The translations under genes and the position numbers were made by a program. Below are positions 6,362-19,332 of a stretch of DNA of 47,478 nt, piece after piece; positions within the stretch are counted from its first letter, which is position 1, and each line of letters begins with the position of its first letter. The notes under the pieces are model-generated. The model saw nothing but the letters and a program-made list of their open reading frames with translations. It made no database searches and was not told the origin of the DNA. Source of the stretch: Alphaproteobacteria bacterium (GTDB lineage Bacteria > Pseudomonadota > Alphaproteobacteria > UBA9655); contig CANGTV010000008.1 in NCBI GenBank assembly GCA_947457015.1, forward strand, positions 1 to 47,478. Direction: 5' to 3'.

Positions 6362-9300
6362 ATGGCAAGAACCTATACAGAGCGTAAAAGAATTCGCAAA
6401 AGCTTTGCACGGATCCCTGAAATAGCTCCTTTGCCTAACTTAATTGAGTTGCAAACCACATCCTATGAAAATTTTTTGCAGATGGGAGTTCCTGCTGACA
6501 AAAGAGCACCTGTGGGATTGCAAGAAGTCTTCCAATCTGTTTTCCCAATCAGTGACTTTGCTGGAAAATCTCAGTTGGAGTTTTTTAGCTATGACTATGA
6601 CGCTCCTAAATATGATATGGATGAATGTAGACAACGGGGCATGACCTATGCGGCGCCTTTGCGTGTTACTTTCCGACTTGTTGTATGGGACATTGACGAG
6701 GATACGGGTGCCAAATCCATCCGTGACATCAAAGAACAAGAAGTTTACATGGGTGATATCCCGCTCATGACAAAAAATGGGACGTTTATCATCAACGGGA
6801 TTGAGCGGGTTGTCGTCTCTCAAATGCATCGTTCTCCTGGCGTTTTCTTCGATCATGACAGTGGAAAGTCTCACTCATCTGGGAAATACCTCTTCTCAAC
6901 ACGAGTTATTCCTTACAGAGGGTCTTGGCTTGATATTGAATTCGATGCCAAAGACATTGTGTATGCGCGTATTGATCGTAAGAGAAAACTTCCAGTCACA
7001 ACCTTCTTAATGGCTCTTGATAGTGCGGAAACAGACGCTAAGCGCAAACTTGCAGAGAAAAAGGGAGAGAAGCTAGACCCCCTTGACGTACAAGGGATGT
7101 CTCGGGAAGAGATTTTAAATGCTTTTTATGAGACCCTTATTTATAGCAGGACTGGTAAGAATTGGAAGACAGCCTTTCGCCCTGATAGTGTAAAAGTTGG
7201 AAAACTCGCCCATGATTTGATTGATGCCAAGACGGAGAAAGTTGTGGCGGCTGAAGGGGCTAAGATGAATCCTCGCTTTGCGCGGAAGCTCCAAACGGAA
7301 GGCCTTAATGAAGTCCTCCTTTTCCAAGAGGACCTTGTGGGACGTTATATGGCTAACGATTTAATTAATGAGGCAACAGGCGAAATCTATGCAGAAGCCG
7401 GGGATGAAATTTCTCCCACCTTGTTGGAAACATTGGACGCTGCTGGAATTAAAGATATAGCCACCCTTGATATTGATCATGTCAGTGTTGGCGCTTATTT
7501 GCGCAATACATTGATGGCAGATAAGAACCTTACACGAGAGGATGCACTTTTAGATATTTATCGGATTTTGCGTCCAGGAGAGCCCCCAACGGTAGAAGGA
7601 GCAGAAATCCTTTTCCGTTCACTTTTCTTTGATTCAGAGCGATATGACTTGTCTTCCGTTGGACGTGTGAAGATGAACTCTCGTCTTGAGTTAGATGCTC
7701 CAGATACAGTCCGAGTTTTGCGCAAAGAAGATGTTCTTGCGATGGTGAAAGTTCTTTTGGATTTGAAGGATGGGCGAGGGGAGATCGATGACATTGATAA
7801 CCTTGGAAACCGGCGTGTGCGCTCTGTCGGAGAGCTTTTAGAAAACCAATATCGTATCGGTCTTTCGCGGATGGAAAGAGCCATTCGGGAGCGGATGAGT
7901 TCCGTTGAAATTGATACGGTTATGCCTCATGACTTGATTAATGCGAAGCCAGCAGCCGCAGTTGTTCGGGAATTTTTCGGAACCTCTCAGTTGTCTCAGT
8001 TTATGGATCAGACGAATCCTTTGTCTGAAATTAACCACAAACGGCGCTTGTCAGCCTTGGGGCCAGGTGGATTAACACGGGATCGAGCCACCTTTGAAGT
8101 TCGAGACGTACATCCCACCCATTATGGACGAATTTGCCCCATTGAGACGCCAGAAGGGCCGAATATTGGTCTTATTAACTCCCTTGCCACATATGCACGC
8201 GTCAATAAGTACGGCTTTATAGAAACGCCTTATCGTAAAGTCATCGATGAGAAAGTTACGAAGGATATTATCTATCTTACGGCTATGGACGAAAGCAAAC
8301 ATACAATTGCGCAGGCTAATGCAGAGTTAGATAAAAACAACGCCTTTATGGCTGACTTTGTGAGCTGCAGGCGGAATGGAGAGTTCGTGGTCGCTCCTGC
8401 GGCAGAAATTGACTTAATGGACGTTTCTCCAAAACAGATTGTCTCCGTGGCCGCGTCTTTGATTCCCTTTATTGAAAACGATGACGCAAACCGTGCTTTG
8501 ATGGGATCGAACATGCAACGTCAAGCCGTTCCTTTGTTGCGCACAGAAGCTCCTTTTGTGGGAACAGGAATGGAAGGCCCTGTGGCGCGGGATTCTGGGG
8601 TTGCTGTGGTTGCCAAAAGAACTGGATTTATAGACCAAGTTGACGCCTCACGCATCGTGATCCGTGTGACGGATGAAAGTGCCATGACAGCAAGTAATGT
8701 GGATATCTACAACCTGTTAAAGTTTCAACGCTCCAATGATAAAACCTGTGTTAACCAAAAACCACTTGTGAAGGTAGGCGATAAGGTTGACAAGGGCGAT
8801 ATCATTGCTGATGGACCCTGTATGGATATGGGCGACCTTGCCTTAGGGTCCAATGCCCTCGTCGCTTTCGTGTCGTGGAATGGATATAACTTTGAAGACT
8901 CCATCATTATTTCTGAACGGATTGTCAAAAGTGATATCTTCACCTCTATTCATATTGAAGAGTTTGAGATTGCAGCAAGAGACACAAAGCTTGGGAATGA
9001 GGAAATTACGCGAGATATTCCCAACGTAGGGGATGAAGCCTTACGCCATCTGGATGAGGCTGGAATTGTTTACATTGGCGCTGATGTAAAGCCAGGGGAT
9101 ATCCTCGTTGGAAAAGTGACTCCTAAGGGAGAAACTCCCTCAACACCAGAGGAAAAACTCTTGCGGGCAATTTTTGGAGAAAAGGCCTCTGATGTTCGCG
9201 ACACCTCTTTAAGATTACCTCCTGGGGTTCAGGGAACTATTGTAGAAGTTCGTGTATTTTCTCGCCGAGGTGTGGAAAAAGACGAGCGTGCGTTAGCGAT

Positions 9301-10537
9301 TGAGCGTGCAGAAATTGAACGTCTTGCAAAAGATCGGGATGCAGAAAGGTCAATTCTAGACCGAAATTTCTACGCAGCTCTCGAAGGATTGCTTATGGAG
9401 CAAAAGGTTGTGAGTGCCCCAGCAGGTGTAAAGAAAGGCACAAAGGTCACGAAGGCTATTCTTGATTCTTTATCTAAAGGCCAATGGCGTCAAGTTGTTG
9501 TTGAAGACGATGCGGTGACGTCCGCCTTAGAGTCTACAAAACAACATCATGACGAGAGAATAGCAGCTCTTCAAGCTCACTTTGAAGATAAGGTTGAAAA
9601 ATTGCGTCGAGGTGACGAGCTCCCAACAGGCGTTTTAAAGCTTGTGAAGGTTTTTGTGGCGGTTAAGCGTAAACTTCAACCCGGCGACAAAATGGCAGGG
9701 CGCCATGGGAACAAAGGAGTCGTGTCGCGTATCGTTCCTATCGAAGACATGCCACATTTGGAAGATGGAACGCCCGTTGATATCGTTTTGAATCCATTAG
9801 GTCTTCCCTCTCGTATGAACGTGGGGCAAATCCTTGAAACCCATCTGGGGTGGGCAGCTGCTGGCTTAGGACGTCAAGTGAATGATGTTCTGTCGAAAAT
9901 GGCCATAGAAGAACACAAGGATACGAATCTTTTACGGTCAACCTTAGACCATGTCTATGAAGACAGTGATATTGCTAAAGATATCAAGGAGATGTCTGAT
10001 GACGACGTCGTTGAACTTGCGACGAATTTAACAGCGGCAGTTCCTATGGCAACGCCTGTTTTTGATGGAGCGCATGAGGCTGATGTTAATCATCAACTTA
10101 AGAAGGCAAACCTTGACACAAGCGGACAAGTGACCTTGATAGATGGGCGTACTGGCGAGCCTTTTGATCGAAAAGCAACGGTTGGCTATATGTACATGCT
10201 TAAACTCCACCATCTTGTGGACGATAAGATTCACGCCCGTTCTGTGGGGCCATACAGTCTTGTCACGCAACAGCCTCTTGGAGGTAAGGCTCAATTCGGA
10301 GGCCAACGTTTTGGGGAAATGGAAGTCTGGGCTCTTGAAGCTTACGGAGCCGCTTACACCCTCCAAGAAATGTTGACGGTGAAGTCGGATGACGTTTCTG
10401 GACGGACAAAGGTTTATGAATCCATTGTTCGTGGAGATGATAATTTTGAGTCTGGTATTCCTGAATCATTCAATGTTTTGATGAAAGAGCTGCGCTCTTT
10501 GGGGTTGAATGTCGCTTTAGGGACTAATGATGAGTAG
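6362..10537 (+). CDS. rpoB: DNA-directed RNA polymerase subunit beta
   Basis: 1391 residues, typical for alphaproteobacteria. The rifampicin pocket (about residues 540-566: [19 protein letters not shown], then [10 protein letters not shown]) keeps the residues equal to E. coli D516, H526 and S531, so target-site rifampicin resistance is not predicted. [14 protein letters not shown] near residue 1110 is the catalytic-centre loop binding the growing RNA. The C-terminal clamp region ends with [18 protein letters not shown] and the conserved tail. The stop codon TAG sits inside the repeat hairpin at 10535-10567. Confidence 0.99.
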   Translation: MARTYTERKRIRKSFARIPEIAPLPNLIELQTTSYENFLQMGVPADKRAPVGLQEVFQSVFPISDFAGKSQLEFFSYDYDAPKYDMDECRQRGMTYAAPLRVTFRLVVWDIDEDTGAKSIRDIKEQEVYMGDIPLMTKNGTFIINGIERVVVSQMHRSPGVFFDHDSGKSHSSGKYLFSTRVIPYRGSWLDIEFDAKDIVYARIDRKRKLPVTTFLMALDSAETDAKRKLAEKKGEKLDPLDVQGMSREEILNAFYETLIYSRTGKNWKTAFRPDSVKVGKLAHDLIDAKTEKVVAAEGAKMNPRFARKLQTEGLNEVLLFQEDLVGRYMANDLINEATGEIYAEAGDEISPTLLETLDAAGIKDIATLDIDHVSVGAYLRNTLMADKNLTREDALLDIYRILRPGEPPTVEGAEILFRSLFFDSERYDLSSVGRVKMNSRLELDAPDTVRVLRKEDVLAMVKVLLDLKDGRGEIDDIDNLGNRRVRSVGELLENQYRIGLSRMERAIRERMSSVEIDTVMPHDLINAKPAAAVVREFFGTSQLSQFMDQTNPLSEINHKRRLSALGPGGLTRDRATFEVRDVHPTHYGRICPIETPEGPNIGLINSLATYARVNKYGFIETPYRKVIDEKVTKDIIYLTAMDESKHTIAQANAELDKNNAFMADFVSCRRNGEFVVAPAAEIDLMDVSPKQIVSVAASLIPFIENDDANRALMGSNMQRQAVPLLRTEAPFVGTGMEGPVARDSGVAVVAKRTGFIDQVDASRIVIRVTDESAMTASNVDIYNLLKFQRSNDKTCVNQKPLVKVGDKVDKGDIIADGPCMDMGDLALGSNALVAFVSWNGYNFEDSIIISERIVKSDIFTSIHIEEFEIAARDTKLGNEEITRDIPNVGDEALRHLDEAGIVYIGADVKPGDILVGKVTPKGETPSTPEEKLLRAIFGEKASDVRDTSLRLPPGVQGTIVEVRVFSRRGVEKDERALAIERAEIERLAKDRDAERSILDRNFYAALEGLLMEQKVVSAPAGVKKGTKVTKAILDSLSKGQWRQVVVEDDAVTSALESTKQHHDERIAALQAHFEDKVEKLRRGDELPTGVLKLVKVFVAVKRKLQPGDKMAGRHGNKGVVSRIVPIEDMPHLEDGTPVDIVLNPLGLPSRMNVGQILETHLGWAAAGLGRQVNDVLSKMAIEEHKDTNLLRSTLDHVYEDSDIAKDIKEMSDDDVVELATNLTAAVPMATPVFDGAHEADVNHQLKKANLDTSGQVTLIDGRTGEPFDRKATVGYMYMLKLHHLVDDKIHARSVGPYSLVTQQPLGGKAQFGGQRFGEMEVWALEAYGAAYTLQEMLTVKSDDVSGRTKVYESIVRGDDNFESGIPESFNVLMKELRSLGLNVALGTNDE

Positions 10538-10567
10538 TGATCACTAACGCCTGATCACTGACTACTA
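10535..10567. repeat. Hairpin-forming repeat spacer between rpoB and rpoC
   Basis: Contains the perfect palindrome AGTGATCACT (10536-10545) and then CCTGATCACTGACTACTAC. TAGTGATCA can pair with TGATCACT downstream. The vocabulary (TGATCACTGA, ACTAC) matches the spacers after tuf and rplO. The rpoB stop codon is part of the palindrome. Confidence 0.55.
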
Positions 10568-10583
10568 CAAAAAGGAGCATAAA

Positions 10584-13500
10584 ATGCGCGATGTAATGAA
10601 TCTCTTTGGACAGGTTGCAGGACCTCAACATTTTGATAACATTAGAATTTCTATTGCAAGTCCTGAGCAAATTCGCTCTTGGTCATTTGGGGAAATTAAA
10701 AAGCCAGAAACCATTAATTATCGTACCTTTAAGCCGGAGCGGGATGGTTTGTTCTGTGCGCGTATTTTTGGCCCTATCAAAGATTATGAGTGTTTGTGTG
10801 GTAAATACAAGCGTATGAAATACCGCGGTATTATCTGCGAAAAGTGTGGCGTTGAAGTGACATTAACCAAAGTACGTCGCGAGCGCATGGGTCATATAGA
10901 ATTAGCCTCACCTGTAGCTCACATTTGGCTTACAAAATCTTTACCAAGCCGAATCGGGCTCCTCTTAGACTTAATGCTTAAAGACCTTGAAAAGGTGCTT
11001 TATTTTGAAAACTACATTGTTCTTGAGCCAGGGCTTACCCCTTTGAAAAAAGGTCAGCTTTTAGGAGAAGAAGAATACTATCGTGCGCAAGACGACTACG
11101 GGGTTGATGCCTTTGAAGCTGGAATTGGGGCCGAAGCGTTGCGCCATATGTTGAAAGCTATCGATCTTGAAAAAGAACAAGTGCAGCTTCGCCAAGATTT
11201 GTTTGAAACAAAATCTGAACTCAAACGAAAAAAATATGTACGACGATTAAAATTGATTGAAGCCTTTCTTCAATCAGGGAGTCATCCTGAATGGATGGTT
11301 ATGGAAGTTATTCCTGTTATTCCTCCAGAACTTCGCCCTTTGGTGCCCTTGGATGGGGGACGGTTTGCAACTTCAGATCTTAACGATCTTTACCGACGCG
11401 TTATTAACCGGAATAATCGCTTAAAGCGCCTGATGGAGCTTCGTGCCCCTGATATTATCGTTCGAAATGAAAAGCGGATGTTGCAAGAATCTGTTGATGC
11501 TCTCTTTGATAATGGACGTCGCGGACGAGTGATTACAGGGACAAACCGTCGTCCTCTCAAATCGCTTTCTGATATGTTAAAGGGAAAGCAAGGGCGTTTC
11601 CGTCAAAACCTTTTAGGAAAGCGTGTGGACTATTCCGGTCGCTCCGTAATTGTTGTGGGGCCTGAGCTGAAACTTCACCAATGTGGGCTCCCTAAAAAAA
11701 TGGCGCTTGAACTCTTTAAGCCCTTTATCTATGCGCGCCTTGAGCGTTATGGCCTTGTAAATACAATTAAGGCAGCAAAGCGAATGGTTGAAAAAGAACG
11801 TCCTGAGGTTTGGGATATCTTAGAAGAAGTCATTCGCGAACATCCCGTGCTTTTGAACCGAGCGCCAACGCTACACCGCCTTGGAATTCAAGCTTTTGAG
11901 CCTGTGTTGGTGGAAGGTAAGGCAATTCAGCTGCACCCCTTGGTGTGCACGGCCTATAATGCTGACTTTGACGGGGATCAGATGGCTGTTCATATTCCAT
12001 TGTCCTTAGAGGCACAATTGGAAGCGCGCGTTTTAATGATGTCCACCAATAACATTCTCCACCCTGCAAATGGTAAACCTATTATTACACCATCTAAGGA
12101 CATTGTTCTTGGGCTTTATTATTTAACCATGGATCGTGAAGGAGAACTTGGCGAAGGAGCAATCTTCTCATCTGTTGCTGAGATTGAACATGCTCTTCAT
12201 TCCAAGACGGTTTCTTTGCATGCGCGTGTTACTGCAAGATATGATTCGGTTGATGAAGACGGAAACAAGGTATTTCACCGGGCTCATACAACTCCTGGTC
12301 GCATGCTCTTGTGGGAGATCATGCCAAAACATCCTGGTGTGAAATTTGAAGCTATTAACCAGCTTTTGACACAAACCGAACTTTCCAAGCTTGTGGACAT
12401 GATCTACCGGACGTGTGGTCAGAAAGAAGCTGTTGTTTTCTCTGATCATTTGATGGGGCTTGGCTTCCGATATGCGACGATTTCTGGGATTTCCTTTGGA
12501 AAGGACGACCTTGTTGTTCCAGAAGAGAAGAAAAAGCTTGTGGCAGATACACGTGAAAAAATCGGAGAATTCCAACAACAATATATGGATGGCTTAATCA
12601 CGAATGGGGAGCGTTATAACAAAGTAACGGACGCTTGGACAAAGTGTACAGAGCAAGTGGCCGAAGCGATGATGAAAAACATCTCTGAAGTGAAGCCAGG
12701 GGAGCCTGTGAACTCTGTGTATATGATGGCCCATTCTCGCGCTCGAGGATCATCGGCGCAAATGCGTCAGTTGGCTGCAATGCGTGGGTTGATTGCAAAA
12801 ACTTCCGGTGAAATTATTGAAACTCCCATCATTTCCAACTTCAAGGAAGGGCTTAACGTTCTTGAATATTTTAACTCTGCCCACGGAGCACGGAAAGGGT
12901 TGACGGATACGGCTTTGAAGACGGCAAACTCTGGATACTTAACGCGTCGTCTTGTCGACGTTGCGCAAGATTGCATCATTATCGAGTATGACTGTGGAAC
13001 AGAAAAAGGACTTACGGTTCGTGCTGTGGTTGAAGGAGGTGAGGTTATAACCCCTCTCGGTGACCGGATTTTGGGTCGAACGGCAGCCGTTGATATTATT
13101 GATCTTGTGGCAAACAAAGTTATTGTTCCTGCGGGTATTCTCATCGAAGAAACTCACGTAGAGCATATTGAAAAGACAAGCGTCGATGAAATTTTGATTC
13201 GTTCCGTTTTGACGTGTGAGACAAAGGATGGAATTTGCGCAAAATGTTATGGCCGTGATTTGGCTCGCGGAACGCCTGTTAATATGGGTGAAGCCGTAGG
13301 AGTCATTGCAGCTCAGTCTATTGGTGAGCCAGGAACGCAGCTTACCATGCGCACCTTCCACATTGGAGGAGCTGCGCAGCTTGCGGTTGAACAATCGAGT
13401 ATTGAGGCTACTGCCGGAGGGGATGTCTTCATTAAAAATCGAAGCGTTGTCAAGAATGGCAAAGGCGAGAATATCGTTATGAGTCGTTATTCAGAGATTT

Positions 13501-14762
13501 GTCTGATGGATGAGCTGGGCCAAGAAAAAGCGCGTTATAAGCTTCCCTATGGCGCCCGCCTTTTGGTTGATGACGGACTTCATGCAAAACTTGGAGATAA
13601 ACTTGCGGATTGGGATCCTTATACCTTGCCGATTATCTCTGAAGTGGGTGGGATCGTTCATTATGTTGACTTGGTTGAAGGTCTTTCTATGCGAGAAGCC
13701 TTGGATGAATCCACGGGGCTTACCAAACGTGTTGTAGCTGATTGGAAGCAATCCGCTAGAGGATCCGATCTGAAGCCTCGCATTGTTCTTAGGGATAAGG
13801 ATGGAAATCCACTTCTCTTTGCCAATGGAGCGGAGGCCCGGTACTTCTTGGCTGTGGACGCGGTTTTGCTTGTAGAAAATAATGCCAAAATTCATGCGGG
13901 AGATGTGCTTGCACGTATTCCTCGAGAATCTACGAAAACACGTGACATTACGGGAGGTCTTCCCCGAGTGGCCGAGCTCTTTGAAGCCCGTCGTCCTAAA
14001 GATGCTGCCATTATCAGTGAATATGACGGTCGTATTGAATTTGGAAAAGATCACAAGACAAAACGTCGTGTGATTGTGATGCCAGATGATGAAAGTCTCA
14101 CCCCCATGGAATATTTGATTCCTAAAGGAAAGCATGTTGCCGTACAAGAAGGCGAGCAAGTAAAACGCGGAGATCTCATTATGGACGGTAACCTAGTGCC
14201 CCACGATATCTTGCGTATTCTTGGGATTGAAGCTCTTGCAAGTTATGTGATCAATGAAATCCAAGAAGTGTATCGTTTGCAAGGTGTGCCTATTAACGAT
14301 AAGCATATTGAGGTTATCGTTCGCCAAATGATGCAAAAGGTTGAGATTACGGATCCAGGAGAAACCACATTCCTTGTTGGTGAGCAGGTTGACAAACAGG
14401 AATTTGAAGACACAAACAAAACAACAATTGCCGAAGGGCATCGTCCGGCGCAATGCCATGCAGTGCTCCAAGGTATCACCAAAGCAAGTCTCCAAACGCG
14501 CTCCTTCTTCTCAGCGGCTTCTTTCCAAGAAACAACCCGCGTTCTTACAGAGGCAGCTGTGTCTGGAAAAGTTGATGATCTTAAGGGATTGAAAGAGAAC
14601 ATTATTGTAGGGCGTCTCATTCCTGTAGGAACGGGTAGTGTTGTCAATCGTTTGAAACAGATTGCAACGGAGAGAGACCAAGAAACGCTCTCTTCAAGGG
14701 CCTCAAAGGTGGCTGCAGCAATTGCTCATCAACAGCAAGATGAGCAGGTCGTGCAGGAATAG
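10584..14762 (+). CDS. rpoC: DNA-directed RNA polymerase subunit beta'
   Basis: 1392 residues. N-terminal zinc finger Cys70, 72, 85 and 88 (CLCGKYKR ... CEKCG). The absolutely conserved Mg-binding NADFDGD spans residues 459-465 (D461, D463, D465). Bridge helix and trigger loop regions follow ([21 protein letters not shown]). C-terminal sequences ([16 protein letters not shown]) are intact. AAAAAGGAG precedes the ATG. Ends the rpoBC unit, followed by a strong terminator. Confidence 0.99.
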   Translation: MRDVMNLFGQVAGPQHFDNIRISIASPEQIRSWSFGEIKKPETINYRTFKPERDGLFCARIFGPIKDYECLCGKYKRMKYRGIICEKCGVEVTLTKVRRERMGHIELASPVAHIWLTKSLPSRIGLLLDLMLKDLEKVLYFENYIVLEPGLTPLKKGQLLGEEEYYRAQDDYGVDAFEAGIGAEALRHMLKAIDLEKEQVQLRQDLFETKSELKRKKYVRRLKLIEAFLQSGSHPEWMVMEVIPVIPPELRPLVPLDGGRFATSDLNDLYRRVINRNNRLKRLMELRAPDIIVRNEKRMLQESVDALFDNGRRGRVITGTNRRPLKSLSDMLKGKQGRFRQNLLGKRVDYSGRSVIVVGPELKLHQCGLPKKMALELFKPFIYARLERYGLVNTIKAAKRMVEKERPEVWDILEEVIREHPVLLNRAPTLHRLGIQAFEPVLVEGKAIQLHPLVCTAYNADFDGDQMAVHIPLSLEAQLEARVLMMSTNNILHPANGKPIITPSKDIVLGLYYLTMDREGELGEGAIFSSVAEIEHALHSKTVSLHARVTARYDSVDEDGNKVFHRAHTTPGRMLLWEIMPKHPGVKFEAINQLLTQTELSKLVDMIYRTCGQKEAVVFSDHLMGLGFRYATISGISFGKDDLVVPEEKKKLVADTREKIGEFQQQYMDGLITNGERYNKVTDAWTKCTEQVAEAMMKNISEVKPGEPVNSVYMMAHSRARGSSAQMRQLAAMRGLIAKTSGEIIETPIISNFKEGLNVLEYFNSAHGARKGLTDTALKTANSGYLTRRLVDVAQDCIIIEYDCGTEKGLTVRAVVEGGEVITPLGDRILGRTAAVDIIDLVANKVIVPAGILIEETHVEHIEKTSVDEILIRSVLTCETKDGICAKCYGRDLARGTPVNMGEAVGVIAAQSIGEPGTQLTMRTFHIGGAAQLAVEQSSIEATAGGDVFIKNRSVVKNGKGENIVMSRYSEICLMDELGQEKARYKLPYGARLLVDDGLHAKLGDKLADWDPYTLPIISEVGGIVHYVDLVEGLSMREALDESTGLTKRVVADWKQSARGSDLKPRIVLRDKDGNPLLFANGAEARYFLAVDAVLLVENNAKIHAGDVLARIPRESTKTRDITGGLPRVAELFEARRPKDAAIISEYDGRIEFGKDHKTKRRVIVMPDDESLTPMEYLIPKGKHVAVQEGEQVKRGDLIMDGNLVPHDILRILGIEALASYVINEIQEVYRLQGVPINDKHIEVIVRQMMQKVEITDPGETTFLVGEQVDKQEFEDTNKTTIAEGHRPAQCHAVLQGITKASLQTRSFFSAASFQETTRVLTEAAVSGKVDDLKGLKENIIVGRLIPVGTGSVVNRLKQIATERDQETLSSRASKVAAAIAHQQQDEQVVQE

Positions 14763-14778
14763 AGATTGTGGAAAACTT

Positions 14779-14813
14779 AAAAAATTTTCGCTCTAGAAGA
14801 GCGAAAATTTTTT
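14779..14813 (+). terminator. Rho-independent terminator after rpoC
   Basis: AAAAAATTTTCGCTCT (14779-14794), loop AGA, then AGAGCGAAAATTTTTT (14798-14813): a 16-bp perfect stem ending in a T-run, 17 nt after the rpoC stop. The symmetry would make it work from either side. Confidence 0.88.
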
Positions 14814-14851
14814 AAAAGTTAAACAAAACAAGAAAAAAAGAAAGACAGCTC

Positions 14852-14880
14852 TTGACTCGTTTTGTGCGTAAGATTATTAT
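14852..14880 (+). promoter_or_regulatory. Strong promoter for the str operon (rpsL-rpsG-fusA-tuf)
   Basis: TTGACT (14852-14857), a 17-nt spacer and TATTAT (14875-14880), directly after the rpoC terminator. Transcription should begin near 14887, giving a leader of about 200 nt. The leader contains GGTGGA/TCCGCC (15009-15030 area) as a possible attenuating stem-loop. Confidence 0.75.
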
Positions 14881-15089
14881 TCGCTCGTCATTAGAGCGTT
14901 GGTGGTATAGGCGATTCAGGGCGTTGGCAGATATTATCTGTCTTAATCCTTGATTTCTGCTATAGACGCGGCGCAAAAGATTGGCTACAAAAGAAAAATT
15001 ATTTTTGAAATAGGTGGAGGCTTCTCTTCCGCCTTTATTTCGCTTAAATGCGGTGGAAGTAAAATGGAATGTGAAAGGAAACACGTTTA

Positions 15090-15461
15090 ATGCCGACGAT
15101 TAACCAATTGATCAGAAAGCCACGGCAAGACAAGGAAGTGCGCAATACGGTTCCTGCTTTGCAAGGGAATCCTCAAAAGCGTGGTGTGTGCACGCGTGTG
15201 ATGACGACAACGCCAAAAAAACCAAACTCGGCGTTGCGTAAGGTTGCGCGTATACGATTGACCAATGGGTATGAAGTGACCGGTTATATTCCTGGTGAAG
15301 GACATAACCTTCAAGAGCACTCAGTGGTATTGATTCGCGGCGGCCGTGTGCGCGACTTGCCGGGTGTACGTTATCATATTATTCGCGGTACTCTGGATAC
15401 CCAAGGCGTTCAAAAGCGACGTCAACGGCGTTCTAAGTATGGCGCAAAGCGTCCGAAGTAG
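15090..15461 (+). CDS. rpsL: 30S ribosomal protein S12 (with Arg88)
   Basis: 123 residues, decoding-centre protein. [13 protein letters not shown] keeps Lys43, but the second streptomycin-contact site reads GGRVRDLPG, so residue 88 is Arg (codon CGC) instead of the usual Lys. K88R (K87R without the initiator Met) is a known streptomycin-resistance change in E. coli and Mycobacterium. Natural low streptomycin sensitivity is therefore possible. AAAGGAAA precedes the ATG. First gene of the str operon. Confidence 0.98.
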   Translation: MPTINQLIRKPRQDKEVRNTVPALQGNPQKRGVCTRVMTTTPKKPNSALRKVARIRLTNGYEVTGYIPGEGHNLQEHSVVLIRGGRVRDLPGVRYHIIRGTLDTQGVQKRRQRRSKYGAKRPK

Positions 15462-15472
15462 GAGAATAGAGC

Positions 15473-15943
15473 ATGTCAAGAAGGCACAGTGCAGAAAAAA
15501 GACCCGTTTTGCCGGACGCGAAGTACGGGGATACGATTTTATCGAAATTTATGAGTTGCTTGATGTATCAAGGAAAAAAATCTGTTGCGGAGTCCATTGT
15601 TTATGGCGCGCTTGATCAGGTGAAAACAAAAACAGGACAAGACTCTTTGCAACTTTTCCACGAAGCGCTTGAGAATGTGAAGCCGTCTGTTGAAGTGCGG
15701 TCTCGTCGGGTGGGAGGGGCAACCTATCAGGTTCCCATTGAAGTACGGAGTGTGCGGGCTCAAGCCCTAGGAATTCGCTGGATTGTTGGGAGTGCGCGGA
15801 AGCGTTCAGAAACAACCATGACGGCTCGCCTTGCGGCAGAGCTTATGGATGCGGCGAATAATCGGGGAGCTGCTGTGAAAAAGCGTGAAGATACCCACAA
15901 GATGGCAGAAGCTAACAAAGCCTTCTCCCACTTTAGATGGTAA
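15473..15943 (+). CDS. rpsG: 30S ribosomal protein S7
   Basis: 156 residues, standard length. [20 protein letters not shown], then [20 protein letters not shown] and the beta-hairpin region [16 protein letters not shown]7 nucleates assembly of the 30S head and lies at the E site; in E. coli it represses the str operon. AGGAG is 9 nt before the ATG. Confidence 0.98.
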   Translation: MSRRHSAEKRPVLPDAKYGDTILSKFMSCLMYQGKKSVAESIVYGALDQVKTKTGQDSLQLFHEALENVKPSVEVRSRRVGGATYQVPIEVRSVRAQALGIRWIVGSARKRSETTMTARLAAELMDAANNRGAAVKKREDTHKMAEANKAFSHFRW

Positions 15944-15958
15944 AGGGAAAACACTAAG

Positions 15959-18034
15959 ATGGCACGCCAAACTCCCCTTGAAAAGTATCGCAATATTGGT
16001 ATTATGGCCCACATTGATGCGGGCAAAACAACCACCACAGAGCGCGTTCTTTATTATACCGGAAAATCACATAAAATTGGAGAAGTCCATGAAGGCGCTG
16101 CCACCATGGACTGGATGGAGCAAGAGCAAGAGCGGGGGATAACCATTACGTCCGCTGCAACCACTTGCTTTTGGACGGATCACCGAATTAACATTATTGA
16201 TACCCCAGGTCACGTTGATTTTACCATTGAAGTAGAGCGCTCTTTGCGGGTTCTTGATGGGGCGGTTGCTGTTTTTGACAGCGTCGCAGGGGTTGAGCCT
16301 CAATCAGAAACCGTCTGGCGCCAAGCTGACAAATATCACGTTCCGCGGATTTGTTTTGTCAATAAAATGGACCGGATTGGAGCAAACTTTTTCCGAACGG
16401 TCGATATGATTGTTGACCGCTTAGGAGCTCATCCTCTGGTTATCCATTTGCCCATTGGGACAGAATCTGACTTTGTGGGGATTGTCGATCTTATCCAAAT
16501 GAAAGCTATTCGTTGGAAAGATGAGACCATGGGCGCTGAGTATGTTATAGAAGACATTCCTCAAGATCTCCAGGCTCAAGCAGCAGATTATAGGGCAAGA
16601 CTTGTAGAAACGGCAGTTGAACAGGATGATGTGGCCCTTGAAGCTTACCTTGCAGGAGAAGAGCCAGATGTTAATACTCTGAAGAAGTGTATTCGCAAAG
16701 GCACTGTAACGGCTAAGTTTGTTCCCGTTTTGTGTGGATCCGCTTTTAAAAACAAGGGCGTTCAGCCTCTTCTCGATGCAGTGGTCGATTTCTTGCCCTC
16801 TCCCTTAGATGTTGGGGCGATGAAGGGGGAGTCCGTTGATGGTGACAAGGAATTAGTGCGTAATCCTTCCGATGAGGAGCCATTCTGTGGTTTAGCTTTT
16901 AAGATCATGACCGATCCTTTTGTGGGATCCTTGACCTTCGTGCGAATTTATTCCGGTGTTTTGAATTCAGGGTCCTATCTTTTGAATTCCATAAAGGATG
17001 AAAAAGAAAGAGTTGGCCGTATGCTTTTGATGCACGCAAACTCTCGTGAAGATATCAAGGAAGCGCGCACAGGTGACATTGTGGCCTTGTGTGGCTTAAA
17101 AAACACAACGACGGGTGACACTATCTGTGATCCTGCCAAGCCGGTTGTACTTGAGCGCATGATCTTTCCAGAGCCTGTGATTGAAGTCGCCGTTGAGCCA
17201 AAGACAAAAGCTGACCAAGAAAGAATGGGGCTTGCCCTTGCACGGTTGGCTTCTGAAGACCCATCCTTTCGCGTTGCCAGTGACATTGAGTCTGGGCAAA
17301 CAATTATTAAGGGGATGGGTGAGCTTCACCTCGATATTATCGTGGATCGTATGCGGCGTGAGTTTAAGGTGGAAGCCAATGTGGGTGCACCTCAAGTAGC
17401 CTATCGCGAAACCATCACGAAAAAAGCAGAGGTGGACTATACCCACAAGAAGCAAACGGGTGGTGCGGGTCAGTTTGCGCGCATCAAGTTGCGGTTTGAG
17501 CCTGTTGAAGCGGGCGGAGGGTACTCTTTCGTGAACGCGATCGTTGGAGGAGCTGTTCCCAAAGAATATATCCCTGGTGTTGAAAAAGGACTTCTGCAAG
17601 CGAGTGAAGCCGGTGTAATTGCGGGCTTCCCTATGATTGATTACAAAGTGACTCTCTTTGATGGGGCCTATCATGATGTGGACTCAAGTGTCCTTGCCTT
17701 TGAAATTGCGTCTCGTGCAGCTTTTCGCGAAGGTGTGCCTAAGGCAGACCCAAAACTCCTTGAGCCAATCATGAAGGTTGAAGTTGTGACGCCAGAAGAG
17801 TATATGGGAGATATTATTGGTGATTTGAATAGTCGTCGAGGTCAAGTCTCAGGAATGGATCAGCGAGGGAATGCGCGTGTTGTAGATGCGTTTGTGCCGC
17901 TTGCTTCCATGTTTGGGTATGTTAATACCTTAAGATCCATGAGCCAAGGACGCGCGCAGTTTACGATGCAATTTGATCACTATGAACAAGTTCCCCAGCA
18001 TGTTGCTGATGAAGTAAAGTCTAAATACACCTAG
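15959..18034 (+). CDS. fusA: Elongation factor G
   Basis: 691 residues. The GTPase P-loop AHIDAGKT spans residues 17-24; switch-region [18 protein letters not shown] and NKMDRIGA follow. Domains II to V are complete ([15 protein letters not shown] in domain V). Catalyses GTP-driven translocation and, with RRF, ribosome recycling. 15 nt after rpsG, 13 nt before tuf. Confidence 0.99.
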   Translation: MARQTPLEKYRNIGIMAHIDAGKTTTTERVLYYTGKSHKIGEVHEGAATMDWMEQEQERGITITSAATTCFWTDHRINIIDTPGHVDFTIEVERSLRVLDGAVAVFDSVAGVEPQSETVWRQADKYHVPRICFVNKMDRIGANFFRTVDMIVDRLGAHPLVIHLPIGTESDFVGIVDLIQMKAIRWKDETMGAEYVIEDIPQDLQAQAADYRARLVETAVEQDDVALEAYLAGEEPDVNTLKKCIRKGTVTAKFVPVLCGSAFKNKGVQPLLDAVVDFLPSPLDVGAMKGESVDGDKELVRNPSDEEPFCGLAFKIMTDPFVGSLTFVRIYSGVLNSGSYLLNSIKDEKERVGRMLLMHANSREDIKEARTGDIVALCGLKNTTTGDTICDPAKPVVLERMIFPEPVIEVAVEPKTKADQERMGLALARLASEDPSFRVASDIESGQTIIKGMGELHLDIIVDRMRREFKVEANVGAPQVAYRETITKKAEVDYTHKKQTGGAGQFARIKLRFEPVEAGGGYSFVNAIVGGAVPKEYIPGVEKGLLQASEAGVIAGFPMIDYKVTLFDGAYHDVDSSVLAFEIASRAAFREGVPKADPKLLEPIMKVEVVTPEEYMGDIIGDLNSRRGQVSGMDQRGNARVVDAFVPLASMFGYVNTLRSMSQGRAQFTMQFDHYEQVPQHVADEVKSKYT

Positions 18035-18047
18035 AGGAGAAGATAAC

Positions 18048-19238
18048 ATGGCAAAAGAGAAATTCGAGAGGACGAAGCCCCATTGTAACATCGGGACAAT
18101 TGGTCACGTGGACCATGGAAAGACGACGTTGACAGCGGCGATCACAAAGGTGTTAGCGGAAAGCGGAGGGGCAACCTTTACAGCCTATGACCAGATTGAC
18201 AAGGCTCCTGAAGAGAAAGCGCGTGGAATCACGATTTCAACGGCGCACGTTGAGTATGAAACAGCCGACCGCCACTATGCTCACGTGGACTGTCCAGGAC
18301 ACGCTGACTATGTGAAGAACATGATCACAGGGGCGGCGCAAATGGATGGAGCTATTCTTGTGGTGAGTGCTGCAGATGGTCCGATGCCTCAAACCCGGGA
18401 GCACATTTTGCTTGCACGCCAAGTCGGCGTTCCTGCTCTTGTTGTGTTTATGAACAAGGTAGACCAAGTAGATGATGCGGAGCTTTTAGAGCTCGTTGAG
18501 ATGGAAATTCGTGAATTGTTATCTTCCTATGGATTCCCTGGCGACGATATTCCGATTGTGAAGGGATCAGCGCTCTGTGCCCTAGAAGGCCGCGAAGATC
18601 CCATTGGAAAAGATGCGATCCTTGAGTTGATGACTCAAGTTGACACCTACATTCCGCAGCCAAAGCGTGACATTGACAAGCCATTCTTGATGCCAATTGA
18701 AGATGTATTCTCCATTTCAGGACGTGGAACGGTTGTGACAGGTCGTGTGGAGAGCGGTATTGTGAAGGTGGGCGAAGAAATGGAAATCATTGGATTAAAG
18801 CCAACGGTGAAAACCACAGTCACAGGCGTTGAGATGTTCCGGAAGCTTTTGGATCAAGGACAAGCGGGAGACAACATTGGAGCCCTTTTACGCGGAACCA
18901 AGAGAGAAGACGTGGAGCGTGGCCAAGTGTTGGCGAAGCCAGGCTCCATCACGCCGCACACAACCTTTATGTGCGAAGCGTATATTTTGAAGAAGGAAGA
19001 GGGGGGACGCCACACCGCATTCTTTGCGAACTATCGTCCTCAATTTTACTTTCGGACAACAGACGTCACCGGAACCGTGAAGCTTCCTGAGGGAGTAGAG
19101 ATGGTGATGCCTGGAGATAACATAACGATGGAAGTTGAATTAATCGCGCCAATTGCGATGACCGATGGCCTTCGTTTTGCGATTCGTGAAGGCGGCCGTA
19201 CCGTTGGTGCGGGCGTTGTGGCGAAGATTATTAAGTAA
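18048..19238 (+). CDS. tuf: Elongation factor Tu (complete copy)
   Basis: 396 residues. P-loop GHVDHGKT at 19-26, DCPGHADY at 81-88 and NKVD at 136-139. Brings aminoacyl-tRNA to the A site. AGAGGAG precedes the ATG. Last gene of the str operon; its final 138 nt are identical to the partial tuf at the window start, which fits gene conversion. Followed by a hairpin repeat spacer rather than a poly-U terminator, so read-through into rpsJ is likely. Confidence 0.99.
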   Translation: MAKEKFERTKPHCNIGTIGHVDHGKTTLTAAITKVLAESGGATFTAYDQIDKAPEEKARGITISTAHVEYETADRHYAHVDCPGHADYVKNMITGAAQMDGAILVVSAADGPMPQTREHILLARQVGVPALVVFMNKVDQVDDAELLELVEMEIRELLSSYGFPGDDIPIVKGSALCALEGREDPIGKDAILELMTQVDTYIPQPKRDIDKPFLMPIEDVFSISGRGTVVTGRVESGIVKVGEEMEIIGLKPTVKTTVTGVEMFRKLLDQGQAGDNIGALLRGTKREDVERGQVLAKPGSITPHTTFMCEAYILKKEEGGRHTAFFANYRPQFYFRTTDVTGTVKLPEGVEMVMPGDNITMEVELIAPIAMTDGLRFAIREGGRTVGAGVVAKIIK

Positions 19239-19327
19239 GAAATCAGTGGCGCAGTGTAACAGTATAGCAGTATTCAGAATTTTCTGATTCCTGCTACACT
19301 GACCACTGCTACACTGTTACACTGAGG
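19239..19327. repeat. Hairpin-forming repeat spacer after tuf copy B
   Basis: CAGTGTAACAGTATAGCAGT (19252-19271) pairs with ACTGCTACACTGTTACACTG (19305-19324) at 19 of 20 positions. The apex TCAGAATTTTCTGATTCCTG is nearly the same as the apex of the spacer after tuf copy A (139-205), while the stem units differ. It separates str from S10 genes. Confidence 0.75.
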
Positions 19328-19332
19328 TTAAG

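Noticed and set aside
6362-10537. Rifampicin-resistance signature in rpoB
   Set aside because: The positions equal to E. coli D516, H526 and S531 are unchanged; N518T and T525N-type differences lie outside the main resistance sites.
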